From CAIWHR01 sp963781285 (GTDB taxonomy: Bacteria > Pseudomonadota > Gammaproteobacteria > Burkholderiales > Casimicrobiaceae): 64,000 nucleotides of DNA. The stretch spans positions 186,001-250,000 of the forward strand of contig CAWAFI010000003.1 in assembly GCA_963781285.1 (NCBI GenBank). Reading direction: 5' to 3'. Position 1 is the first letter of the stretch. Every line of letters starts with the position of its first letter. Shown here one piece after another: positions 8,943 through 16,306 of the stretch. The notes beneath the pieces are model-generated. The model worked only from the letters and a program-made list of their open reading frames with translations, did no database searches and had not been told where the DNA came from. A program made the translations under genes and the position numbers.

Positions 8943-9421
8943 GCCTTCGGCTCCGTCGCCAGCACGCGCAGATTCACGATGAACGCTTCGCCGAGAAACA
9001 GCACCCAGGTGAAACCGGCGAGCGGCCAGGCGACGAAGATGAAGGTCATCGGCAGCTCGGCGAGCTCGGAGTCCTGGTGCCAGCCGAACTGCACGAACTT
9101 GATTCCGTACCAGATGAACACGAGCGCGAACACGAGCACGAACACGCTCGACACGAGCTTCAGCAGCGCGTTGGCCCTGGGCTTCAACTCCGGCCAGAGG
9201 TCGACGTCGAAGTGGGCGCCGTCGCGGATGCCGGTCATCGCGCCCAGCATGATCATCCAGATGAAGAAGAAGCGCGCCATCTCCTCGGTCCAGATGTAGC
9301 TCGGGATCAACGCGGTGTAACGGGAGAAGATCTGCAGGCTGACCGGGATGACCAGGATCGCGACCGTGGCCACCAGCAGCCACGACAGGAGCCGGTAGTA
9401 GCCGGCGATGAGTTTGCGCAT
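8939..9421 (-). CDS. dctQ: TRAP transporter small permease (DctQ family)
   Basis: This 160-residue protein has four membrane helices and the conserved motif WTEEMARFFFIWMIMLGA (E at the helix end followed by aromatic residues) typical of DctQ. ATG 9421 (MRKLIAGYY) is preferred over the in-frame start at 9448, because the earlier start would overlap the poly-A tract of the terminator just upstream. It pairs with the coupled DctM. Confidence 0.9.
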   Translation of the reverse strand: MRKLIAGYYRLLSWLLVATVAILVIPVSLQIFSRYTALIPSYIWTEEMARFFFIWMIMLGAMTGIRDGAHFDVDLWPELKPRANALLKLVSSVFVLVFALVFIWYGIKFVQFGWHQDSELAELPMTFIFVAWPLAGFTWVLFLGEAFIVNLRVLATEPKA

Positions 9422-9446
9422 ATCCGTCTTCGCCCTCGGGCCAAGC

Positions 9447-9483
9447 AAAAAAATCCCGGCGCAAGAAGGGATCTTGCGCCGGG
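9447..9483 (-). terminator. Strong intrinsic terminator between dctP and dctQM
   Basis: On the minus strand a perfect 12-bp stem (CCCGGCGCAAGA / TCTTGCGCCGGG, loop 5 nt, 9455-9483) is followed by a run of seven T (A at 9447-9453). It lies just after the dctP stop and before dctQ. In TRAP operons such a hairpin lets the binding protein be made in excess over the membrane subunits, so partial read-through is likely. Confidence 0.92.
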
Positions 9484-9496
9484 TTCGGTGCTGCGG

Positions 9497-10489
9497 TTAC
9501 ATCGAGTTGATCTTGTTGTAGATGGCGTCGGCGCCGATTTCCTTCGCGTATTCGGCCATCACCGGATCGACCGATTTCTTCATCGCGGCGCGGTCGGCGA
9601 ACGGAATGCGCTTAAGCTTGCCGGCCTTTTCCATCGCGTCGAGCTTGGCGGCGTCCTCGCTCGATTCGATCTGCCGGCCGTAGACGCCGGCTTCCTTGCC
9701 GGCTTTGAGGATCGCTGCCTGCAGGTCCGGCGGCAATTTCTTGAACGTCTTGCCGGAGAAGCACAGCGGCCGGATCGTGATCGCGTGCTGCGTCATGTTG
9801 AGGTTGGGGCCGACCTCGTAGAACTTCATCTGCTCGACGCCCGCGGCTTCGTTTTCGCCGGCCTGGATGACGCCGTTCTGAATCGCGTTGTAGACTTCGT
9901 TGTACGCGATCACCGTCGGCGCCATGCCGGTCGCGGCGAACGTCTTGCTCCAGATCGGCGCACCCTGCACGCGTACCTTGAGACCCTTCATCTCGGCCAT
10001 GTTGCGCACCGGCTTGTTGGCGAAGATGTTGCGTGTGCCGCCGCCGGCGTAGCCGATGAGCATGACTTCCGCCTTCGCCTCGACTTCGTCGGCGACCGGC
10101 TTCAATGTGTCGGCGTCGAGCACCTTGTTCCAGTGGTCGAGATCGCGAAACAGGAACGGCGCATCGATAAATGGCGCCGCCTTCGAGAACGTCGACATGT
10201 GCGCCGGCGACACGATCGCGTAGTCGACCGACACGCCCTGGTTCATGTACGCGAAGTAGTCCTTCTCGAGGCCGAGCTCGCTGTTCTTGTGCAGGACGAA
10301 GTTGACCGGCTTGCCGTAATACTTCACCGTCAGCTCCTGGAACCGCACCAGCGCCTTCGTGAACGCATGGTCGTCGTTGAACTGCGAGGCGCCATGCAGC
10401 GTGATCGGCTGCTGCGCGCCGGCAGCGAACGAGAGGGCCAGCCCGAAGGCCGCCAAGCAGCGCATGGCTGCGCGAATCAGATCCCGCAT
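9497..10489 (-). CDS. dctP: TRAP transporter solute-binding protein (DctP family)
   Basis: This 330-residue periplasmic binding protein has a signal peptide ending near AAGAQQ. The DctP fold is supported by FANKPVRNMAEMKGLKVRVQG (the Arg that holds the substrate carboxylate) and AYNEVYNAIQNGVIQAGENE. The start ATG at 10489 has an AGGAGG ribosome site just upstream; the longer open frame to 10699 is not needed. It is separated from dctQM by a strong terminator. The ligand is presumably the substrate of the TauD-type enzyme at the end of the gene set. Confidence 0.93.
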   Translation of the reverse strand: MRDLIRAAMRCLAAFGLALSFAAGAQQPITLHGASQFNDDHAFTKALVRFQELTVKYYGKPVNFVLHKNSELGLEKDYFAYMNQGVSVDYAIVSPAHMSTFSKAAPFIDAPFLFRDLDHWNKVLDADTLKPVADEVEAKAEVMLIGYAGGGTRNIFANKPVRNMAEMKGLKVRVQGAPIWSKTFAATGMAPTVIAYNEVYNAIQNGVIQAGENEAAGVEQMKFYEVGPNLNMTQHAITIRPLCFSGKTFKKLPPDLQAAILKAGKEAGVYGRQIESSEDAAKLDAMEKAGKLKRIPFADRAAMKKSVDPVMAEYAKEIGADAIYNKINSM

Positions 10490-10643
10490 CTTTTCCTCCT
10501 TTGGGTTCGGATCCGACCTGGCGCCGGCGGCCGTTCGTTGCGGCCGCGGCGCTGTGGTCAGGTGGTCAGGCCAATTGAACAGGGTTGAACCGGCGCTGTC
10601 AACGTGAATCCGATTGTGCCCTGCACCATTGTGCCGCGACGCG

Positions 10644-11609
10644 TCAGAACTGAAGGCTCGCGCCCGCCGCAACGGACCAGTTGGCCGTGAGCTGCACACC
10701 GTTCACGTATCGGTAGAGCGGCAACTGCACAAACGCATACACCTGAACGGCCGGGGAGAACGCGTAGGTGATGCCCGGCGCGAGCGCCAGCGTCTGGCCC
10801 CCGGAATCCTCCGGCTCGGCTTCGGAGCCCTTGTCCCGGTCCTTGTAGACGTAGTTGAGCTGAAGGTTCAGGCCGAGTTGGTCGTTGACATCGTAGCGGT
10901 AGCCAAGATCGAAGCCGAACTGGTTGCCGGGCTTGTAGTTGTCGTGGGTGTTGAGCGGAATCTGCGCCGCCGCCTGCGCGTACCACGACGAGTTGAAGAT
11001 CGGGAGCCCTTCGCGGTAGTACGCGCTCAGCGCCAATTGCGTGGTTCCGGTGCCGGGCTGCAGCGAGCGCTCCGCCACTTCGCCTTCGCCATTGGTGACG
11101 TCGGTCTTGCCCGTCGGCAACGTGAGACCGAACGTGGCGCCGGCGAACCCGGCACGGTCCGCATTGGCTTGGCCAAATGCGGTCTGCCAGCGGCCCTGCA
11201 CGCGGATGTCGCCGAGCTGCGTGAAGTTCCACTGCTCGAGGATCTGTTCGTCGTCATGGTTGTGGATATGCTCGTGATCGCGGCTGACGATGGGCACGAC
11301 GAGCGTCATGCCCCAGTTCGGGCTGAAGCCGTAATCGAAGGTCCCGATGACGTTCTGGTTGATCGTGCTGACTTCATCGTGGTGGCGTGGAATCTGGCCG
11401 ACGCTGACCTTGTTGCTCCCCGCCATCGGCTGGTCCTGATCGATGTACTCGTACCGGAGATCGAAGTGGGGGCCGGGCTGGGTCCAGATTCCTTGCAGGC
11501 TCCAGTTGGTGTTGACGAAGCAGAAGGCCGAGCCGCAGCTGGCATCCGCGATACCGTGTCCGACCGCGGCAATGGACGCCGCAACGACGCCTGCGACAAA
11601 GTGTTTCAT
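10644..11609 (-). CDS. Outer-membrane beta-barrel protein (transporter/meta-pathway-like family)
   Basis: This 321-residue protein has a signal peptide (about 1-23), alternating hydrophobic beta-strand patterning throughout and a C-terminal aromatic residue (ASLQF), the signal for outer-membrane assembly. Its internal sequence (ALAPGITYAFSPAVQVYAFVQLPLYRYVNGVQL) resembles the transporter-type barrels often annotated near copper and cytochrome assembly genes. It is followed upstream by PCu(A)C and DUF2946 genes on the same strand, with gaps of 63 and 95 bp, which suggests a copper-related unit. The region HEHIHNHDDE could bind metal. Its substrate is unknown. Confidence 0.72.
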   Translation of the reverse strand: MKHFVAGVVAASIAAVGHGIADASCGSAFCFVNTNWSLQGIWTQPGPHFDLRYEYIDQDQPMAGSNKVSVGQIPRHHDEVSTINQNVIGTFDYGFSPNWGMTLVVPIVSRDHEHIHNHDDEQILEQWNFTQLGDIRVQGRWQTAFGQANADRAGFAGATFGLTLPTGKTDVTNGEGEVAERSLQPGTGTTQLALSAYYREGLPIFNSSWYAQAAAQIPLNTHDNYKPGNQFGFDLGYRYDVNDQLGLNLQLNYVYKDRDKGSEAEPEDSGGQTLALAPGITYAFSPAVQVYAFVQLPLYRYVNGVQLTANWSVAAGASLQF

Positions 11610-11672
11610 GAAATGCTCCCGGGCGGTTCGCCGCTGCGGACGTCCGCCGTTACGTGATTGGATGGCGGGCGA

Positions 11673-12128
11673 TCAGTGCTTCAACGCGGGCGTGCCCGCG
11701 GTGAGCGCCCGCACCGACGCCTTGACGTCGACGCTCGTCTGACGGCCGCCCTTGTCCTGGAAGGTGAGCGTGACCGGCACCGTCTCGCCCTCCTTGAGCG
11801 GCTGCGCGAGGTCCATCAGCATCACGTGGTAGCCGCCCGGTTTCAGTTCCACGGGCTCCCCCGCGGGCAGCGCGAGCTTGTCGATGGCGCGCATCTTCAT
11901 CGTGCCACCGTCCATCTTCATCTCGTGGATCTCGACGATCTTCGCGACGGGAGACGAAGCGCCTACGAGCGTCGTGTCCGCGGCGCTCTTCAATTGCATG
12001 AACGCTCCGGTGGCCTTCTGTCCGCTGACGGTGCCGCGCACCCAGGCGTCCGTGACGGTGACCTGCGCGAGCGCGGGCGCGGCGACGAGCGCCAGCAAGA
12101 CTGCAACAAAGGGGAATACGACGGTCAT
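11673..12128 (-). CDS. Periplasmic copper chaperone PCu(A)C
   Basis: This 151-residue protein has a signal peptide and the DUF461/PCuAC fold. The copper motif H(M)X10MX21HXM is present as EIHEMKMDGGTMKM followed by GGYHVMLMD. PCu(A)C delivers copper to the CuA site of oxidase subunit II, usually with SCO. A CuA subunit II (37227-37775) and an SCO protein (33605-34453) occur in this window, so this chaperone could serve that enzyme, although it lies in a different transcription unit. Confidence 0.93.
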   Translation of the reverse strand: MTVVFPFVAVLLALVAAPALAQVTVTDAWVRGTVSGQKATGAFMQLKSAADTTLVGASSPVAKIVEIHEMKMDGGTMKMRAIDKLALPAGEPVELKPGGYHVMLMDLAQPLKEGETVPVTLTFQDKGGRQTSVDVKASVRALTAGTPALKH

Positions 12129-12223
12129 GACGAATCCTTAGGAGGCAATGAACGACGGGCGTCGCCGCGAGACAACGCGAACGGACCTGCGAACCTTGCG
12201 GGCCCTGGGGGCCCGCGCCGAGG

Positions 12224-12577
12224 TCAGGCGACTGCGGGAGGTCCGCGCGGATAGGAGAGGCCGACGCGCGATACGGCGCGCGCGATGCCCGAGGACGCTG
12301 GGACGCCGGCAGATGCTGCGGGTGGCGCCGGGAGGTCGGCGTCGCGCATAGGTGCGTGCGCACCCCCGGAACACGACGTGCACGCGTCGCACGCAGCGGC
12401 ATGTTCCCCGGTCGGAACGCCGGGCGACGTCGAGACGATCTTGCCACCGACGCACAGTTCGTCGCCCGGTCCTGCGGTTGCCGCACGATGCCCGTAGGCG
12501 TGCGCTGGCAGCGCAAGGCCGCAGGCCATCGCCACAAGCGCAATCCAGGCAGAAAATCGTCGGCGCACGATAGACAT
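12224..12577 (-). CDS. DUF2946 family protein (copper-associated, periplasmic)
   Basis: This 117-residue protein starts at ATG 12577 with a membrane/signal segment (WIALVAMACGLALPAHA), a cysteine motif CDACTSC in the middle, and the family end SYPRGPPAVA. DUF2946 proteins usually sit beside copper or cytochrome-maturation genes and carry paired cysteines; their function is not established. Position upstream of PCu(A)C on the same strand supports a copper-handling role. Confidence 0.75.
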   Translation of the reverse strand: MSIVRRRFSAWIALVAMACGLALPAHAYGHRAATAGPGDELCVGGKIVSTSPGVPTGEHAAACDACTSCSGGAHAPMRDADLPAPPAASAGVPASSGIARAVSRVGLSYPRGPPAVA

Positions 12578-12934
12578 TCGAAAGAGTGCCAGCGCGATTG
12601 GGTGCAATTTCCTTGGGCGCAGGCAGCCCCGTAGGGTAATGAACAACAAGCTGGACGTCCACCGCCGCGGCACCGCCCGATCCCGTCCAACCGGTGCGGC
12701 GCAGCCGTTGCGGAATCGGCGTGAGGAAAATCGATTGACCGATTGCCGAAAAACGGGATTCGGGCTCAGCCAGTTGGGATTTGCTTGATGCGGGTCAAGA
12801 AATGGCGATCTTCGAGGCGGTGGACGGTTGCTCACACCAGATCTTGCGACTAACCTCCACAAAATGCACAACATCTAGCGGTCGGAGCCGATCCGAACGG
12901 ATCCGCGGGCGCCGACCGCCGCAGGAGGGAATCC
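12577..12934. other. Divergent intergenic region between the DUF2946 gene and nrdD
   Basis: There is no convincing gene in these 358 bp. They hold the divergent promoters for the copper operon and the anaerobic ribonucleotide reductase operon, including one FNR-type box at 12785-12798 and an AGGAGGGA ribosome site at 12922-12930 for nrdD. Confidence 0.6.
12785..12798. promoter_or_regulatory. FNR/DNR-type box upstream of nrdD
   Basis: TTGATGCGGGTCAA matches the dyad TTGAT-N4-(A/G)TCAA bound by FNR-family regulators. It lies 136 bp before the nrdD start. Anaerobic ribonucleotide reductase is a classical FNR target, so the placement makes sense. Confidence 0.75.
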
Positions 12935-14997
12935 GTGTCGGACCCAAGCGTCGCCCCGGCGAAGGATCCGCTGTCGCCGCCGTCCCAGTCGCCGGCACCG
13001 CCCGCGCAGGTGATCAAACGCGACGGCGCAGCGCGTGCCGTTCGAGCTCGCGAAAATCGCTTCGGCGATCGCGCGGGCAGGTGCCGCGACCGGCGAGTTC
13101 GATGCCGCCGAAGCGCAGGCACTCGCTGACGCCGTCGGCCGCGTCCTCGCCCATCGCCATACCGGTGGCGTGCCCGACATCGAGACGATCCAGGATTGCG
13201 TCGAGCACACGCTCGCCGCGGCCGGCTGGTTCCATACGGCGCGCGCCTACATCGTCTATCGCGATCGACACGAGCGGTTGCGGGCGGTGAGGAAGACGCT
13301 TGTCGATGTCGCTGCCTCCGTCGACGAATACCTGGAGCAGAAGGACTGGCGGGTCAACGCCAACGCCAACCAGGGCTACTCGCTGGGCGGATTGATCCTC
13401 AACGTGTCGGGCAAAGTGGTCGCCAACTATTGGCTGTCGCACGTCTACGCGCCGGAGCTCGGCCGCGCGCATCGCGATGGCGACGTCCATATCCACGACC
13501 TCGACATGCTGGCCGGCTACTGCGCCGGCTGGTCGCTGCGCCAGTTGCTGCACGAGGGGCTGAACGGCGTGCCGGGCAAGGTCGAAGCGGGACCGCCGAA
13601 GCATATGTCGAGCGCGGTCGGGCAGATCGTCAACTTCCTGGGCACGCTGCAGAACGAATGGGCGGGCGCACAGGCGTTCTCGTCGTTCGACACGTACATG
13701 GCCCCGTTCGTGCGCCGCGACCGGATGAGCTACGACGCGGTGAAGCAGTGCATCCAGGAGTTGATCTACAACCTCAACGTGCCGTCGCGCTGGGGTACGC
13801 AGACGCCGTTCACCAATCTCACGTTCGACTGGGTCTGCCCCGAAGATCTGCGCGAACAGATCCCCGTGATCGCGGGCGACGAGATGCCCTTCTCCTACGG
13901 CGACCTCAAGCCCGAGATGGACATGATCAACCGTGCGTACATCGAGGTGATGACGGAAGGCGACGCGAAGGGCCGCGTGTTCACGTTCCCGATCCCGACG
14001 TACAACATCACGCCCGACTTTGACTGGGACCACCCGAACTGCGAGGCGCTGTTCGCGATGACCGCGAAGTACGGGCTGCCGTACTTCCAGAACTTCGTGA
14101 ACTCCGAGTTGCGACCGAACATGATCCGCTCGATGTGCTGCCGGCTGCAGCTCGACCTGCGCGAGCTGCTGAAGCGGGGCAACGGGCTCTTCGGCTCGGC
14201 CGAGCAGACCGGATCGGTCGGCGTCGTGACGATCAACTGCGCGCGGCTGGGGTACCTCTACGCCAACGACGAGATCGGGCTCTACGAGCGGCTGGACGAG
14301 CTCTTGGGTTATGCGAAGGACAGCCTCGAAGTGAAGCGCAAGGTGATCCAGCGCCTGATCGACCAGGGGCTTTTCCCGTACACCAAGCGTTATCTCGGCA
14401 CGCTGCGCAATCACTTCTCGACGATCGGCGTCAACGGCATCAACGAGATGGTGCGCAACTTCACCGGTGGCAACGACGACATCACCACGCCGTACGGCCA
14501 CGCATTCGCCGTACGGCTGCTCGACCATCTGCGGGCGCGGATCGTCGCAGTTCCAGGAGGAGACCGGGCACATGTACAACCTCGAGGCCACGCCGGCCGA
14601 GGGGACGACGTACCGCTTCGCGAAGGAGGACCGCAAGCGCTGGCCCGACATCCTGCAGGCCGGCACGCAGGAAATGCCGTACTACACGAACAGCTCGCAG
14701 CTGCCGGTCGGCTTCACCGACGATCCGTTCGAGGCGCTCGCGAGGCAGGAGGAGCTGCAGACGAAATACACGGGCGGCACGGTGCTGCACCTCTACATGA
14801 GCGAGCGCATCAGTTCGCCGGAAGCGTGCAAGGCGCTGGTGCGCCGGTCGCTCGAACGCTTCCGGCTGCCGTACATCACGATCACGCCGACGTTCTCGAT
14901 CTGCCCGAAGCACGGGTATCTCGAGGGCGAGCACGAGTTCTGCCCGAAGTGCGACGAGGAGAAGCTCGCGGCCAAGCGGCGCAAGGTGGCCGCATAG
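12935..14997 (+). CDS. nrdD: Anaerobic (class III) ribonucleoside-triphosphate reductase, large part lacking the glycyl-radical tail
   Basis: GTG 12935 follows an AGGAGGGA ribosome site. The product has an N-terminal ATP-cone (VIKRDGA, then VPFELAKIASAIARAG), the ten-stranded barrel of class III enzymes (NVPSRWGTQTPFTN, INCARLGYLY) and a zinc-site region with CPKH and CPKC near the end. Two one-base insertions must be corrected: near 13030 in the ATP-cone and near 14546, after which QFQEETGHMYNLEATPAE resumes. The protein stops right after CPKCDEE. The RVxGY glycyl-radical loop that normally follows is on the separate ORF at 15032. It makes dNTPs without oxygen and needs NrdG. Confidence 0.93.
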
Positions 14998-15031
14998 GCA
15001 ACGGTTGAAGATATTTTGCTGGAGAGGATGC

Positions 15032-15223
15032 ATGAACTCGATGACCGACGTGCAAGACCTGGAAGACGCGATCACGCTGACCGACGCCGAGCGCCAGCGC
15101 TGCGAGGTCTGGACCCGCGTGATGGGCTACCACCGGCCCGTTGCCTCGTTCAACATCGGCAAGAAGGGCGAGCACTGCGAGCGCCGCTTCTTCCGCGAGG
15201 GGCGAGCACGGCCGCACGTCTAG
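15032..15223 (+). CDS. Separate glycyl-radical domain of anaerobic ribonucleotide reductase
   Basis: This is a 63-residue protein whose residues 20-56 match the extreme C-terminus of NrdD: CEVWTRVMGYHRPVASFN, then GKKGEHCERRFF. G32 in RVMGY corresponds to the radical glycine (G681 in E. coli NrdD). It has its own GGAGAGG ribosome site, begins 34 bp after the nrdD stop, and carries about 20 N-terminal residues with no counterpart in NrdD, so this looks like a genuine gene split rather than a single indel. It should associate with the large part to rebuild the active enzyme. nrdG follows 25 bp later. Confidence 0.82.
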   Translation: MNSMTDVQDLEDAITLTDAERQRCEVWTRVMGYHRPVASFNIGKKGEHCERRFFREGRARPHV

Positions 15224-15248
15224 CCCGGCCGCTTGCAGCGTGGGTGTG

Positions 15249-15980
15249 ATGCTCGGGACGCGATTCCCAGAAGTCGCCCCGGCGCCGCAGTTGCGCGTGG
15301 GCGGTTTCGTCCCATTCACGTCCAACGACTATCCGGACGCGCTCGCGGCGGTCGTCTTCTGCCAGGGCTGCCCGTGGCGCTGCGGGTATTGCCACAATCC
15401 ACATCTGATCGCGGCGAGTGGCGATGACGAGCGCGACTTCCCGCGCATCCTCGCCTGGCTTTCGACGCGCAAGGGTCTGCTCGACGCGGTTGTCTTCTCC
15501 GGCGGAGAGCCCACGCTGCACGCCGAACTTGGCGCGGCGATCGACGCGGTGCGCGCGCTGGGCTTCGCGATCGGGCTGCACACGGCCGGCGCTTACCCGA
15601 AGCGGCTCGCGCGCGTGCTGCCCAAAGTCGATTGGGTCGGCATCGACGTCAAGGCGCCGATCGCGGAGTACGCGAATGTTACAGGCGTGCCCGGCAGCGG
15701 CCTTGCTGCGCTGACGAGTCTCGACCTCATCCGCAAGGCGCGCGTCGCCTACGAAGTGCGCACGACGGTCCACCCGGTGCTGATGCCGTCAGATGCCCTG
15801 GAGCAGCTCGGGCGCGAACTGGCCGCGCGCGGCGTGAATCGCTGGGTCCTGCAGCCCTTTCGCCCGACCGGCTGCGCCAACGAGGCTGTCGTTGCCGCAG
15901 CGCCGGTAGGTGCAACGATCGATGACATCCTGCTGGCGCGGCTTTCCGCGCACGTGCCGGTAATCGACGTACGCGGCTGA
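15249..15980 (+). CDS. nrdG: Anaerobic ribonucleotide reductase activating protein (radical SAM, long NrdG type)
   Basis: This 243-residue radical-SAM enzyme carries CPWRCGYC, the CxxxCxxC site for the SAM-binding [4Fe-4S] cluster, followed by an FSGGEPTLH glycine motif and VDWVGIDVKAP. It is longer than E. coli NrdG (about 154) and fits the NrdG2/TIGR02495-type activases. It generates the glycyl radical on the reductase, here presumably on the separate small subunit upstream. ATG 15249 is chosen; a longer open frame and a GTG at 15240 exist. Confidence 0.92.
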   Translation: MLGTRFPEVAPAPQLRVGGFVPFTSNDYPDALAAVVFCQGCPWRCGYCHNPHLIAASGDDERDFPRILAWLSTRKGLLDAVVFSGGEPTLHAELGAAIDAVRALGFAIGLHTAGAYPKRLARVLPKVDWVGIDVKAPIAEYANVTGVPGSGLAALTSLDLIRKARVAYEVRTTVHPVLMPSDALEQLGRELAARGVNRWVLQPFRPTGCANEAVVAAAPVGATIDDILLARLSAHVPVIDVRG

Positions 15981-16306
15981 TAGGGCGCGCGTTCAATTTC
16001 CTTCCGGCTGCGTCTCGCGGCACCAGCCCAATGGGCCGCATACCTGTCATTTCTTACAGGTTGGACGGACCGCCATAAACGGCGCGTCTGTAAAGAAGCA
16101 TGAGCGCGTCGGAAGCGCCTTAGGCCATCTGGCTAATTGAGTCCGACGTCAAGGCGCTCTGACAATTGGCCCAGTGAATCCAAGTCCTGGTGGTGCGGCG
16201 GGCGGCCTTGGGCCAGCGTCCATCGCGTACATCAATCGGTCGGCGCGCAATAGCACCTTCATCGAAGCGTTTGCGCCAATCATCGACTACCGAGCTGCAA
16301 ACCGCA
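15981..16306. other. Intergenic region downstream of nrdG, with hairpin and one copy of a direct repeat
   Basis: No supported gene lies in these 326 bp. ACCTGT-N8-ACAGGT at 16042-16061 forms a small hairpin that may end the nrd transcript, but there is no T-run. A 28-nt segment at 16222-16249 is repeated, with one mismatch, at the 3' end of the next gene. Confidence 0.55.
16222..16249 (+). repeat. Direct repeat, copy 1 (partner at 18594-18621)
   Basis: Twenty-seven of 28 bases match the end of the first YD-repeat gene (core CATCAATCGGTCGGCGCGCA). The two copies lie 2372 bp apart and bracket that gene. Copy 1 reads like a leftover 3' tail of another YD-repeat gene, which points to duplication or recombination in this locus. 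Confidence 0.75.
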
